Origin: Verrucomicrobiota bacterium
Lineage (GTDB): Bacteria > Verrucomicrobiota > Verrucomicrobiia > Opitutales > Opitutaceae
Reading direction: 5' to 3'
Length of the DNA stretch: 64,000 bases
Assembly: GCA_019510185.1 (NCBI GenBank)
Contig: JAEKKV010000014.1
Coordinates: forward strand, 124,001-188,000
Part shown: one piece after another, positions 41,275 through 49,141 of the stretch
Layout: each line of letters starts with the position of its first letter
Numbering within the stretch: the stretch's first letter is position 1
Program-made: the position numbers and the translations under genes
Notes under the pieces: generated by a model
The model's database searches: none
Told to the model about the DNA's origin: nothing
The model's input: the letters and a program-made list of their open reading frames with translations, nothing else

Positions 41275-44007
41275 TCAACGGGGCACTTTCATTGCGTCCG
41301 TATTCCAAAAGTCCCGGTATTTGAAATAAAGCCTCAACCACAGCGCATATCCGAAGTCTTCCGACCAGTAATATCGCTGGGCCCGTGCAGTGAGATCGTT
41401 GTGATACAATAACGGAGGATTGCTTTTGATCGCCGAAAACTGATCTGCGGCCAGACTTCCCAGCAGAAGTCGGGCGGCCGCGGCTTCACCTGCTTGGTCG
41501 GCAGAATCCGATGAAATGAACATGCAGGCGTCCACCCAAGGCTTCTGTCCTAGCACCGACGTCCCGATTCGGCCGGGTGGGAGTTCCAACGGATAGCCCA
41601 GTTTGCGAACGTCGCCCTGTCTCAGTAACGGGACCAGCGGGGCTTTATTATAATAAACCCAATGGGAATCTTGAGTGATCGCCCGCTGGAGTGCTTCGAA
41701 CAATGCGCGGGCGGAAGGCCTGTCCACTCCATCCAGAAACATCAGCACGTGCATTTGAATTGTGATGTCCGAAGGGTTGGGTTCTTTGCCGGGATCAATG
41801 CTCACATACTTGTCTAGGGGAGCAAGCCAGGTTCGGAACAGGCCATCCGGGGTTTGATAGCTTTTCAACGTGCGCAGCACCGGGGCTAGCAGATCATCCC
41901 GGCTCCGTCCCGCTATTCTCCAAACGAGGGCCGTATCATCAGCATCCGGCGTAATGATACATCCCAATGACGGAATCGTCGGAGAATCGGGGCGGCCATG
42001 ATAACGCACCAAGCCATCAGACTCGATCTGGCCAAACAGATGTGTGTGTGCGTGTTTGAGGGTTTCATCGAGCCCGGCTTCCGCAGCGACCGGCTGCAAG
42101 AGATCGATCATCATCGCCTCAAGAAATGTATTCATTTCCATGCTGGCATGAGCAAATCGATCCGTCGTCGTATAGCTGGTGAGCCAATAACCTCCAGGTT
42201 GTTGGCTGATTATTACGTGTAGCTTGGCTTGCTCGGCCGCCGCATCGAATTCGGCTTTCGTTACGGGTTTTGTACCTGGTTCGTTTCCGACCAGCATGAC
42301 GTGCCTCCGGGCCACCGGGTGAAATTCGTCAAGGTCGCTGGCCTTGGCATTTACCACCAGCAGATGCTCTCCAGGATCGAATCCCTTCGTCCGCAGCGTC
42401 ACGCCCCATCCGGATGGATCGGTCGAGCCCAACTGCTTCGAAACGTCGGGCCGCGGCCCGAAATTCATAGCCACCGCGGCCGGATAGTAACTAGGTCCAC
42501 GCCATTTGGTCTTCCCCGTGGGGACGAGACTGACTGTTGCCATGGCGGGCGTATGCAGATCGGTGAGCGTCCATCCTTCAACTTTGATATCAGCTCCAAT
42601 GGGAACTTTATCCACACTGGCCTCGTTGACCCGCACAGTATCAATGTAGCCGGCCACGCTATATACAATGCCTCTGGGCGCGGATTTGTGGCCCAGTTCC
42701 AACCAATAAGGTGTGTTTTTGAAATCCCAAACGCTTTTTATACGAGCGGGATCTCCCTCCTCCGCCATAATAATCTCATCGCTTTTTCCTGTATACCAAA
42801 AGGCTCCCACGGTTTGAACTCCAATGGAAAATAGGACCGCACTGCCAAAGAGAGCGCGCACAAGTATGCGGGCGTGGATGACCATTGGCACCAGCATCCA
42901 GATCATCAGCGGGATGATATCCGTCAGCCAGCGTGGGCCCCAGGAACAGCCAGCCCTCCAGTCAAGTTTGGCGTAACACAACACCTGAATAACGATGGCT
43001 GCGAGCAGCAGCACATCGAGCCGTCGAAACCTATGGTCGGCGAGAATGGACTTTATACCGAGAGGCAGGAAAAGCAGAAAAGGCGTAAAGATAAAGAGGC
43101 CGCGCGTCGGACTGAAGAGCAGGCCTGCCACACCGGCCAGAAGCCCGTAGCGAAAACTGCTGATATCCCCTTTCCGCGCATATCCTCCCACCAGCTCCCT
43201 GACAACATACAGATTATATATGAGCAGCAGTGCGACGGGTAAAGCCGCTCCCACTACGAGAGAGCGCCTTCTGCCTTTCGCCCAAAACCAACCATAGACA
43301 ACCAGTGCACCCGATAATATAGCGTCAGGTGGTCGATTACAGGCAATCAGCCCGCAAAGCAGCCCGAGAGCCAACGCGCGCTTTTCCGTGCAGGCGCCGG
43401 TCAGCAGGAATAATGCTGCCGCAATAAACAATTCCGCAGCACCATGCTGCCAGAGGGCCTGGCTTCCGATCATCCATGTATTGGTTCCCAATGCGTAGGC
43501 GATGGTCAGCAGCGCGGCCACGCCGGGGGCGGCACGGCGGCGCAACAGGTAATACATAAGTGCAACCGACAGTGCGGCGATGAGTGCAGAGCACCCTTTC
43601 TCCATCAGCCGGGCAGTCTTGTTCAGGCGATTATCCGTCCATCCGTGAATGTCCAGCCAAGCTACGGCAGGTGCATAAAGAGGCAGGACCGCCACGGGTA
43701 TAACGACAGGGTAAGTCGAAGCCTTATGCCCCCCGCGATTGACGATCCAATATGGATGACTATCGCCTTGTGACACCACATCGGCGATGGTATCCAAATA
43801 CAGCGAGCCATGCTCTAAAATGGAAAAGGGTAGGAATCGGTTGGGGTAGGTGTCCCCTGCGCTGATCAAACGCCCGTTGCTCAGGTAAACCGAAAAACTG
43901 GTCACAAACAGAACGGCCGCGACTCGGAAATCAAGGGATCCCAGTAGCTGCCAAAAGCTCCGGCGCCACCTGCCGCTGGAGAGTCCATTTGAACCGTTTT
44001 TGCTCAA
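41275..44007 (-). CDS. Membrane GT-C-like protein fused to helical domain with DxDDTA motif
   Basis: This 910-residue protein has two parts. Residues ~28-420 contain many hydrophobic segments and an early loop with SAGDTYPNRFLPF, similar in layout to GT-C glycosyltransferases that use polyprenyl-phosphate sugars. Residues ~450-580 are beta-rich. The C-terminal ~330 residues are helical, with a TPDADDTALVW motif near 688 that matches the DxDDTA acid motif of class II terpene cyclases, and a later LKSYQTPDGLFRTW helix-turn pattern as in alpha/alpha barrels. It overlaps the GT2-GT4 gene by ATGA and ends 11 bp before the UbiA gene. Function is unknown, and the cyclase likeness rests on motif and helix pattern only. 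Confidence 0.72.
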   Translation of the reverse strand: MSKNGSNGLSSGRWRRSFWQLLGSLDFRVAAVLFVTSFSVYLSNGRLISAGDTYPNRFLPFSILEHGSLYLDTIADVVSQGDSHPYWIVNRGGHKASTYPVVIPVAVLPLYAPAVAWLDIHGWTDNRLNKTARLMEKGCSALIAALSVALMYYLLRRRAAPGVAALLTIAYALGTNTWMIGSQALWQHGAAELFIAAALFLLTGACTEKRALALGLLCGLIACNRPPDAILSGALVVYGWFWAKGRRRSLVVGAALPVALLLIYNLYVVRELVGGYARKGDISSFRYGLLAGVAGLLFSPTRGLFIFTPFLLFLPLGIKSILADHRFRRLDVLLLAAIVIQVLCYAKLDWRAGCSWGPRWLTDIIPLMIWMLVPMVIHARILVRALFGSAVLFSIGVQTVGAFWYTGKSDEIIMAEEGDPARIKSVWDFKNTPYWLELGHKSAPRGIVYSVAGYIDTVRVNEASVDKVPIGADIKVEGWTLTDLHTPAMATVSLVPTGKTKWRGPSYYPAAVAMNFGPRPDVSKQLGSTDPSGWGVTLRTKGFDPGEHLLVVNAKASDLDEFHPVARRHVMLVGNEPGTKPVTKAEFDAAAEQAKLHVIISQQPGGYWLTSYTTTDRFAHASMEMNTFLEAMMIDLLQPVAAEAGLDETLKHAHTHLFGQIESDGLVRYHGRPDSPTIPSLGCIITPDADDTALVWRIAGRSRDDLLAPVLRTLKSYQTPDGLFRTWLAPLDKYVSIDPGKEPNPSDITIQMHVLMFLDGVDRPSARALFEALQRAITQDSHWVYYNKAPLVPLLRQGDVRKLGYPLELPPGRIGTSVLGQKPWVDACMFISSDSADQAGEAAAARLLLGSLAADQFSAIKSNPPLLYHNDLTARAQRYYWSEDFGYALWLRLYFKYRDFWNTDAMKVPR

Positions 44008-45872
44008 AGCGAGGGGGATGCGAATCCAATGGTCCTTAATCTTTCGAGAATCCTCGCGCCACTCCGGTCCCAGCTCCAGTTGGCATGAGCGTCCAAAGAC
44101 GCACGTGCACCTTTTTCCCGAGCCTCGGCAGGATTCTCATACACATGGCGCATAAGCCTGCGTAAATCCTCATAGCAAGGTTGGGCCCACTTGAATCCGT
44201 GGTAATACGGACATTTGGCCAAGGCGGGCACAAGACCCTCCACACGGAGAGGATACGCGTTTTTTGCATTCATGAAGTCGCACTGCGAACTCCAATTGGT
44301 CGCGATGACCGGCAGGCCGCAAGCCATTGCCTCCAAGATCGGCATGCCCCAACCCTCACCCCGACTCGACAAAACGAAGCAGTCCGCCATGCGGTAGAGA
44401 GCACCGAGCTGATAGGTGGGAAGAACTTCATTGAGCGAAAAAATAATCCTCCCGCCGCTGCGCTTGAGCTGCAAGTTTTTCACCTGCGAAGCCACATCTA
44501 CACCCGGGTCCGAATTCGAGGTTTTGCACACGAGGACAACATCCTCCTTGCGCTTAAACTCGTCGTTAAACGCTTTGATGAGAATCTCCGGGGCCTTTCG
44601 TTCCCCCCATTCGAAGACCGAAAGGAACGTAAACGAATCGGTCAGTCGCTGGGCGCTGATCGCAGGATTGAAATAATCCGGATCGACTCCCAGCGGCACG
44701 ACGTGAATCGGCCGGGTCACTCCACTATTGCGGAACGTACCTACATTAAAGGAGGAGGGGACCCACACCTCGTCCATCCGGTTTGCCGCAGCCACCCATT
44801 CCTTTGGAATATGGTCGGTCTCGAGCATGGTATAGCCGATCCGGTATTTTCCGGAGTTCCGATCAAAAACATCGCCCTGCCCATAGACCACTTCCACGTC
44901 TTTTTTATCATAAGAACGTCCCTGGATGACGTTGATCATGTATTGGTCGGAGCCTTCGGGCTCGGCAACCGGAAAGGGTGTCCCCTGACCGTAGACGTAT
45001 TTGTAGGAAACCTCCACTCCGAGCCGGTCCATGGCCAGCATCAACTGCCTGCTGCTGATAGCGTAGCCGGTCTCGAAGTTGGAAATCGAATGCCATCCCA
45101 GCGACTGATTATAACGGCCGGACCCTTCGACCTTTGATTTCCAGCGATTTTTGAAAACGGCGGATGACTTCGTGAACAATTCCCCAAAATCCACGCCATT
45201 GATGCCCGTGCTGACGTTCTCATGGTGAATCACCGTCACAGAGCCGCAGCAAACCGTGCGGTAACCGGCATCCCGTGCCTTGTAGCAATAATCCGTGTCC
45301 TCAAAATACGAGATGTAGGCCTCGTCCAGCATGCCTACTTTATCGATAACTTCTCGCTTTATATAGACACAGGCGAACACCACCGACTCCACGTCCCGGT
45401 CGCGGGAGAATTGATTAATATCCACCTCACCGCTACCGATTTGTTGCCCCCAATAGGTAGGAGGCATGTAGGCGCCGGCATGTTGTAGCATTCCAGACGG
45501 GCGCCTGAGGCGGCTGCCGACAATCCCGATGTCACTCTCCGCGTAGGCCGCCTGCTGCATGCGCTCGATCCAGTCTGCCTGATGGATCTCCGTGTCGTTG
45601 TTCAGCAAGAGAATGTCGCATTCCTCCGGACATTGCTTGATGGCCACATTGTTCCCACGCGTGAAACCAACATTTCCCGAATTGCGAATCAGGGTAACCC
45701 CATCGAGGGACTGAATATATTCTGCCGTGCCGTCAGTGCTGCCGTTGTCGACTACGATTACGCGGTAATCCCCAAAACCGGTTCTGGTCCGGAGCGAGTC
45801 AAGGCAAGCCTTGGTATAATCAAGGCCGTTCCATGCGAGGATGATGATACAAACCGGGCGCGGAACACTCAT
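44004..45872 (-). CDS. Two-domain glycosyltransferase (GT2 fused to GT4)
   Basis: This 622-residue protein has an N-terminal GT2 (GT-A) domain over about residues 1-260 (IIILAWNGLDYT, VVDNGSTDGTAEYI, LLLNNDTEI, YFEDTDYCYKARDAGYR), of the rhamnosyl/dTDP-sugar transferase style. A GT4 (GT-B) domain occupies about 290-610 (FLSVFEWGERKAPEIL, SSRGEGWGMPILEAMACGLP, VIATNWSSQCDF). It can therefore add two sugars in sequence. It is soluble and probably membrane-associated. It is ATGA-overlapped with the genes on both sides (sulfotransferase upstream, membrane fusion downstream), which marks a tight operon. Confidence 0.92.
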   Translation of the reverse strand: MSVPRPVCIIILAWNGLDYTKACLDSLRTRTGFGDYRVIVVDNGSTDGTAEYIQSLDGVTLIRNSGNVGFTRGNNVAIKQCPEECDILLLNNDTEIHQADWIERMQQAAYAESDIGIVGSRLRRPSGMLQHAGAYMPPTYWGQQIGSGEVDINQFSRDRDVESVVFACVYIKREVIDKVGMLDEAYISYFEDTDYCYKARDAGYRTVCCGSVTVIHHENVSTGINGVDFGELFTKSSAVFKNRWKSKVEGSGRYNQSLGWHSISNFETGYAISSRQLMLAMDRLGVEVSYKYVYGQGTPFPVAEPEGSDQYMINVIQGRSYDKKDVEVVYGQGDVFDRNSGKYRIGYTMLETDHIPKEWVAAANRMDEVWVPSSFNVGTFRNSGVTRPIHVVPLGVDPDYFNPAISAQRLTDSFTFLSVFEWGERKAPEILIKAFNDEFKRKEDVVLVCKTSNSDPGVDVASQVKNLQLKRSGGRIIFSLNEVLPTYQLGALYRMADCFVLSSRGEGWGMPILEAMACGLPVIATNWSSQCDFMNAKNAYPLRVEGLVPALAKCPYYHGFKWAQPCYEDLRRLMRHVYENPAEAREKGARASLDAHANWSWDRSGARILERLRTIGFASPSL

Positions 45873-47260
45873 GAGAGTCTTTGACGGAGCACTGTCGTGA
45901 GCCTTGCAATATCAACTTTAGTCTTATCGGTTCCGCTACACTCCAGACCGGGCAATATGGACTCCTTCGGTGCGTTGTTACGCGCCAGAATCGCGGCGAC
46001 CTGAGTTAATAGATCCAAATTTTGAGCCATGGCATCGTTCAAATACTTCTGCAGCCGTAGCAATTTTATCCCTCTGTGGATGCTCTTTATACTACGGTAA
46101 ACGTAATTGAGCGTTTCGGAGCGGCGAACCCAGCGCGGCATGAAGGACTTCGTTTCTTTCAAATGTCTATTCACCTCGTTGTGCAGGGCCAGCAATTCGG
46201 CATACCTGCCTCCAAGCGCCCTGTGCACTTCCATCGCCTTCCCCACCAATGTGGACAACCGCGATGCTTGAGCCACTTTCTCTTCTTCCCATACATATAG
46301 TTGCTCCGCGAACTCACCCAATCTCTGCTCGAGTCCGGCCAGCTTCTTCTTCAGCAAGCTGTTTTCGTGGCTCAGGCGGCGCATGTGTTCTTCCCGCTGG
46401 GCGATCTCCGCATTAAACCTGCTCCTCGCGAAATCAGCCGCATCCGCATTCAAAGCTGGATGCGCCTCATTCATTTCCGAAGTGCTGATTGGCAAGGCGA
46501 CCGCTTCACCCGTTCGGGCTTCCTCCAGCAAACAATCATACATCTGGATCAACTCAGGCGCAAAATCTCCGCCGTGCAGTTCCTGAGGGGTGGAGCGGTT
46601 GTGGTGCAACTCCTGTTTTGCGTGAGCCCGCGCCTGGACCATCATGTTGTGGTCAACCGCAATTCCGAGCGCGCTGCTAACGCGCCCCAATTCCTCCTCA
46701 AAATTATCAAAGTAGTTTTCGTAGATCGTTATAACCCGATTCTCACGAGGCACATGGGTAAGTATATTTTCATAGTAGCGCAGCCAAAGCCGGGAGGCGG
46801 CTGCTACGGATAAATTGTTCCTTGCGCACAGCGACGCCGCGACTTCGACCGGGTTGCGAACGCAGATCACCACCTTCGCGTCCGGAAGAATTGATTTCCA
46901 GAACTGAATCGTGATGGAGTTCCGCGGGTCTTTCCACCCCCAGCGGCGATTCCCGCTGGTAGCCTCTCTCATGCGATTTACCAACAGGCGGGCCTCTTCG
47001 CGAAAAGGAGCAAGATCCTCCCGGGCCTCCCAGTTATCTGGCATCCATGGAGCATCCCAGCCCGCTCGAAGATGCAGAAGCAATCGCTCGTTGAGCGCAT
47101 AAAAACCGAAATGCTCCCAAAATCCGCCGGCATTTTCACCCTCTTTTGCTGAGAGCAAATCAGCCTCTTCACCCATGTAAATCCCCAGTGTATGCAGAAG
47201 ATCTGAAACCATTGAGGTGCCAGATCGATGCATGCCGGCAATACAAATAGGCATCTGCAT
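45869..47260 (-). CDS. Sulfotransferase with C-terminal coiled-coil tail
   Basis: The protein is about 463 residues from the ATG at 47260 (a second ATG two codons later is equally possible). The N-terminal ~230 residues are a PAPS-dependent sulfotransferase: 5' phosphosulfate loop IAGMHRSGTSMVSDLL, RWGWKDPRNS, and the 3'-phosphate motif VVICVRNPVEVAASL. From about residue 275 the chain is heptad-like (REEHMRRLSHENSLLKKKL and onward) and then basic. This probably modifies the island's glycan by sulfation. The coiled-coil tail may tether it to the glycosyltransferases. It is the first gene of the minus-strand operon. Confidence 0.87.
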   Translation of the reverse strand: MQMPICIAGMHRSGTSMVSDLLHTLGIYMGEEADLLSAKEGENAGGFWEHFGFYALNERLLLHLRAGWDAPWMPDNWEAREDLAPFREEARLLVNRMREATSGNRRWGWKDPRNSITIQFWKSILPDAKVVICVRNPVEVAASLCARNNLSVAAASRLWLRYYENILTHVPRENRVITIYENYFDNFEEELGRVSSALGIAVDHNMMVQARAHAKQELHHNRSTPQELHGGDFAPELIQMYDCLLEEARTGEAVALPISTSEMNEAHPALNADAADFARSRFNAEIAQREEHMRRLSHENSLLKKKLAGLEQRLGEFAEQLYVWEEEKVAQASRLSTLVGKAMEVHRALGGRYAELLALHNEVNRHLKETKSFMPRWVRRSETLNYVYRSIKSIHRGIKLLRLQKYLNDAMAQNLDLLTQVAAILARNNAPKESILPGLECSGTDKTKVDIARLTTVLRQRLS

Positions 47261-47647
47261 ATTCTCAGACGAAGCCACGAACTTTGGGTTTGCTGACCAT
47301 AGGTTGAAAGCGAGCGAGCTTCGGGTGCGCAGGATTCGGGGCAAGCTCAGAGTCAGGGGGCGGCACCTGGAGGGGACGCCTGAATGTGGAACCGGCAAAC
47401 TTCGGACGAGAATGAACTTTGGACCACGCTCAAGCTCAAGCACGAGCCGGCCTAACCGGCTGCCACTGGGTCACTCGTGATCAAGCCACCACCACCATCA
47501 TATTACACCAATGGCTTTTACAAGCGCACCCGCCTTCACTCGGCTTTCGGCTATCAAACTCCCCTCGACTACGAATCCAACCTCAACTAACCAACCATCA
47601 CTCACGCTCAACGCGTGTCCGTTTTATCGGGAAAAGCACATCAATCC
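47261..47647. other. Gap between divergent sulfotransferase and gmd genes
   Basis: This 387-bp stretch should hold promoters for both transcription units. I see an IS3 transposase remnant (47501-47590) and a perfect 6-bp hairpin AGCCGG-CCTAA-CCGGCT at 47445-47461, but no convincing promoter boxes. Confidence 0.5.
47501..47590 (+). pseudogene. IS3-family transposase C-terminal remnant
   Basis: In-frame codons read YYTNGFYKRTRLHSAFGYQT, then PLDYESNLN and a stop. This is the conserved end of the IS3/IS150-family orfB transposase (FYNxxRxHSALGYxSPxxFE pattern). Only about 30 codons survive; no DDE catalytic region, orfA or terminal inverted repeats are visible nearby. It is a scar of past IS activity inside the island. 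Confidence 0.85.
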
Positions 47648-48664
47648 ATGCCCAAAAAAGTCCTCATCACTGGAATCACCGGACAAGACGGTTCTTATCT
47701 TGCCGAGCTACTGCTGAAGAAAGGGTATGAGGTCCATGGTATTGTGCGGCGCACGAGTTCTATAGAGCGGACCCGTCTCATGCATTTGTCCGCGTATAAA
47801 GACGTCGAGCCTGCACGGTTGATTCTGCATTACGGTGAGCTGGCCGATGCGGGCAACCTGATCCACATTCTTTATCAAGTTCAACCGGACGAGATCTACA
47901 ATCTCGCCGGGCAGAGTTCTGTGCGAGTCAGCTTTGAGATGCCCGAATACACCAGCGAATCCAACGGACTCGCGGTGGTTCGATTACTGGAGGCCATTGT
48001 GCGCAGTGGACAGGCGACGAAGACCCGATTTTACCAAGCATCTTCGTCGGAGATGTTCGGACGGGTGGAGCAGCTGCCGATCACTGAAGCCACCCCGTTC
48101 AGTCCTAAATCGCCTTACGCGGCCGCCAAGGTGTTTGCCCACAACATGGTCAATTACTATCGAGAGGCTTATGGACTGCATGCCTGCTGCGGCATCCTAT
48201 TCAACCATGAATCGCCGCAGCGCGGAGAAAGCTTTGTGACGCGCAAGATCACCCGCGCGGTGGGACGCATCAAACACGGTCTGCAAGCCAAGCTCAAGTT
48301 GGGCGATCTTACGCCGAAGCGCGATTGGGGTTACGCGCCGGAATACGTCGAGGGCATGTGGCACATATTGCAGGCGGAAAAAGCCGAGGATTATGTGATC
48401 GCGACCAATGAATCGCATTCGGTTAGAGAGTTCGTGCAAGAGGCGTTTGCATACGCCGGCTTGGATTGGATGAAGTATGTCGAACATGACCAGCGCCAAG
48501 TCCGCACGATGGAACTCGATGAAGTCCGCGGAAGCCCGGAGAAGATCCGAACAAATCTTGGCTGGGCTCCCCAAGTGAAGTTCAAGGAATTGATTCGTAT
48601 TATGATAAATCACGATCTGAAGCTCGCGGCAGTAGAAGCGGCGGAACGAGCTTCCAGCCTCTAG
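47648..48664 (+). CDS. gmd: GDP-mannose 4,6-dehydratase
   Basis: This enzyme converts GDP-D-mannose to GDP-4-keto-6-deoxymannose, the precursor of GDP-fucose, GDP-rhamnose and related 6-deoxyhexoses. The protein is 338 residues from the ATG at 47648 (MPKKVLITGITGQDGSYLAE). Rossmann motif GITGQDGSYLAELLL, HGIVRRTSSIERTRL, catalytic YxxxK in SPYAAAKVFAHNMV, and GILFNHESPQRGESFVTRKITRA are all intact. No GDP-fucose synthase (fcl) or RMD gene follows, so the second step must be encoded elsewhere. It is the only plus-strand gene of the island. Confidence 0.96.
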   Translation: MPKKVLITGITGQDGSYLAELLLKKGYEVHGIVRRTSSIERTRLMHLSAYKDVEPARLILHYGELADAGNLIHILYQVQPDEIYNLAGQSSVRVSFEMPEYTSESNGLAVVRLLEAIVRSGQATKTRFYQASSSEMFGRVEQLPITEATPFSPKSPYAAAKVFAHNMVNYYREAYGLHACCGILFNHESPQRGESFVTRKITRAVGRIKHGLQAKLKLGDLTPKRDWGYAPEYVEGMWHILQAEKAEDYVIATNESHSVREFVQEAFAYAGLDWMKYVEHDQRQVRTMELDEVRGSPEKIRTNLGWAPQVKFKELIRIMINHDLKLAAVEAAERASSL

Positions 48665-48671
48665 TAATTAG

Positions 48672-48864
48672 CCAAGAGCCGCACTGCCCGGCGATCTCGA
48701 AGGCCGTAAGAATGCGGTCATACAAACGCGCATCATCGAGCGATCCGTTAAAAAACCCCGCCGCCATTTTGGAGCACGCCGATGCGGAGAGCCGGAAGCT
48801 AGGTGCGCGAACCCGTTGGTCCCGTCCCGGTGCCCCACAGCCCCCCGTCCACATACAACCGCCA
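48672..48864 (-). pseudogene. Broken LamG/concanavalin-like domain fragment
   Basis: On the minus strand the end of a LamG-type jellyroll is readable across two frames: WRLYVDGGLWGTGTGPTGSR, then an in-frame TAG, then LPALRIGVLQNGGGVF, and after a one-base slip in a run of six T, FFNGSLDDARLYDRILTAFE followed by IAGQ. The VDG turn and the F-G-DDxRxYDRxLTxxEI ending are the family hallmarks. With one stop and one frameshift and no flanking domains, it is a dead remnant. It abuts the dnaE duplication. Confidence 0.8.
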
Positions 48865-48869
48865 TCACG

Positions 48870-49051
48870 CCAGCCTCGGCTTCCTCTTCGACGGACGCGT
48901 GACCGCCCTCTCCGAAATCAGCAACGCGCTCGCCTGGAAACTCCGTCCCGCCACTTTCCAGGAACTCCGCGCCCACCCCGCCGTCGCCGGCGTGCAGATC
49001 GAGACCAAGCCCCTCGAAATCCTAGACGACCGCAAGTGGGCGAAGCGCTGA
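48870..49051 (+). pseudogene. Duplicated 3'-terminal fragment of dnaE
   Basis: This is copy 2 of the dnaE repeat, reading in frame SLGFLFDGRVTALSEISNAL to EILDDRKWAKR and TGA. Relative to the intact gene there are two amino-acid changes in the aligned part (Thr to Asn, Gly to Ala) and a different last few codons (AKR instead of SKKF). It has no start codon or other dnaE sequence. It may be the displaced original end of dnaE, left when the island brought a replacement end. A 6-bp hairpin (49053-49070) follows. Confidence 0.9.
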
Positions 49052-49141
49052 CCCGGACCTGTCAGTCCGGAAACGGGGCGAATATCGCTCCGCCTCTTGA
49101 GCCTTCGGAATTGTGGTGTGTTTTCTGCTTGGCTTCACCTC

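Larger units (their letters stand above)
40301..48869. mobile_element. Putative genomic island inserted at dnaE
   Basis: This 8.6-kb block of envelope-glycan genes is flanked by the direct dnaE 3'-end duplication, contains an IS3 transposase remnant and a broken LamG gene fragment, and is visibly less GC-rich with different codon choice from its neighbours. No integrase or tRNA gene is present, so the mechanism is unknown. Capture by recombination or past IS activity is the simplest explanation. The boundaries are an inference from the repeats. Confidence 0.65.
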
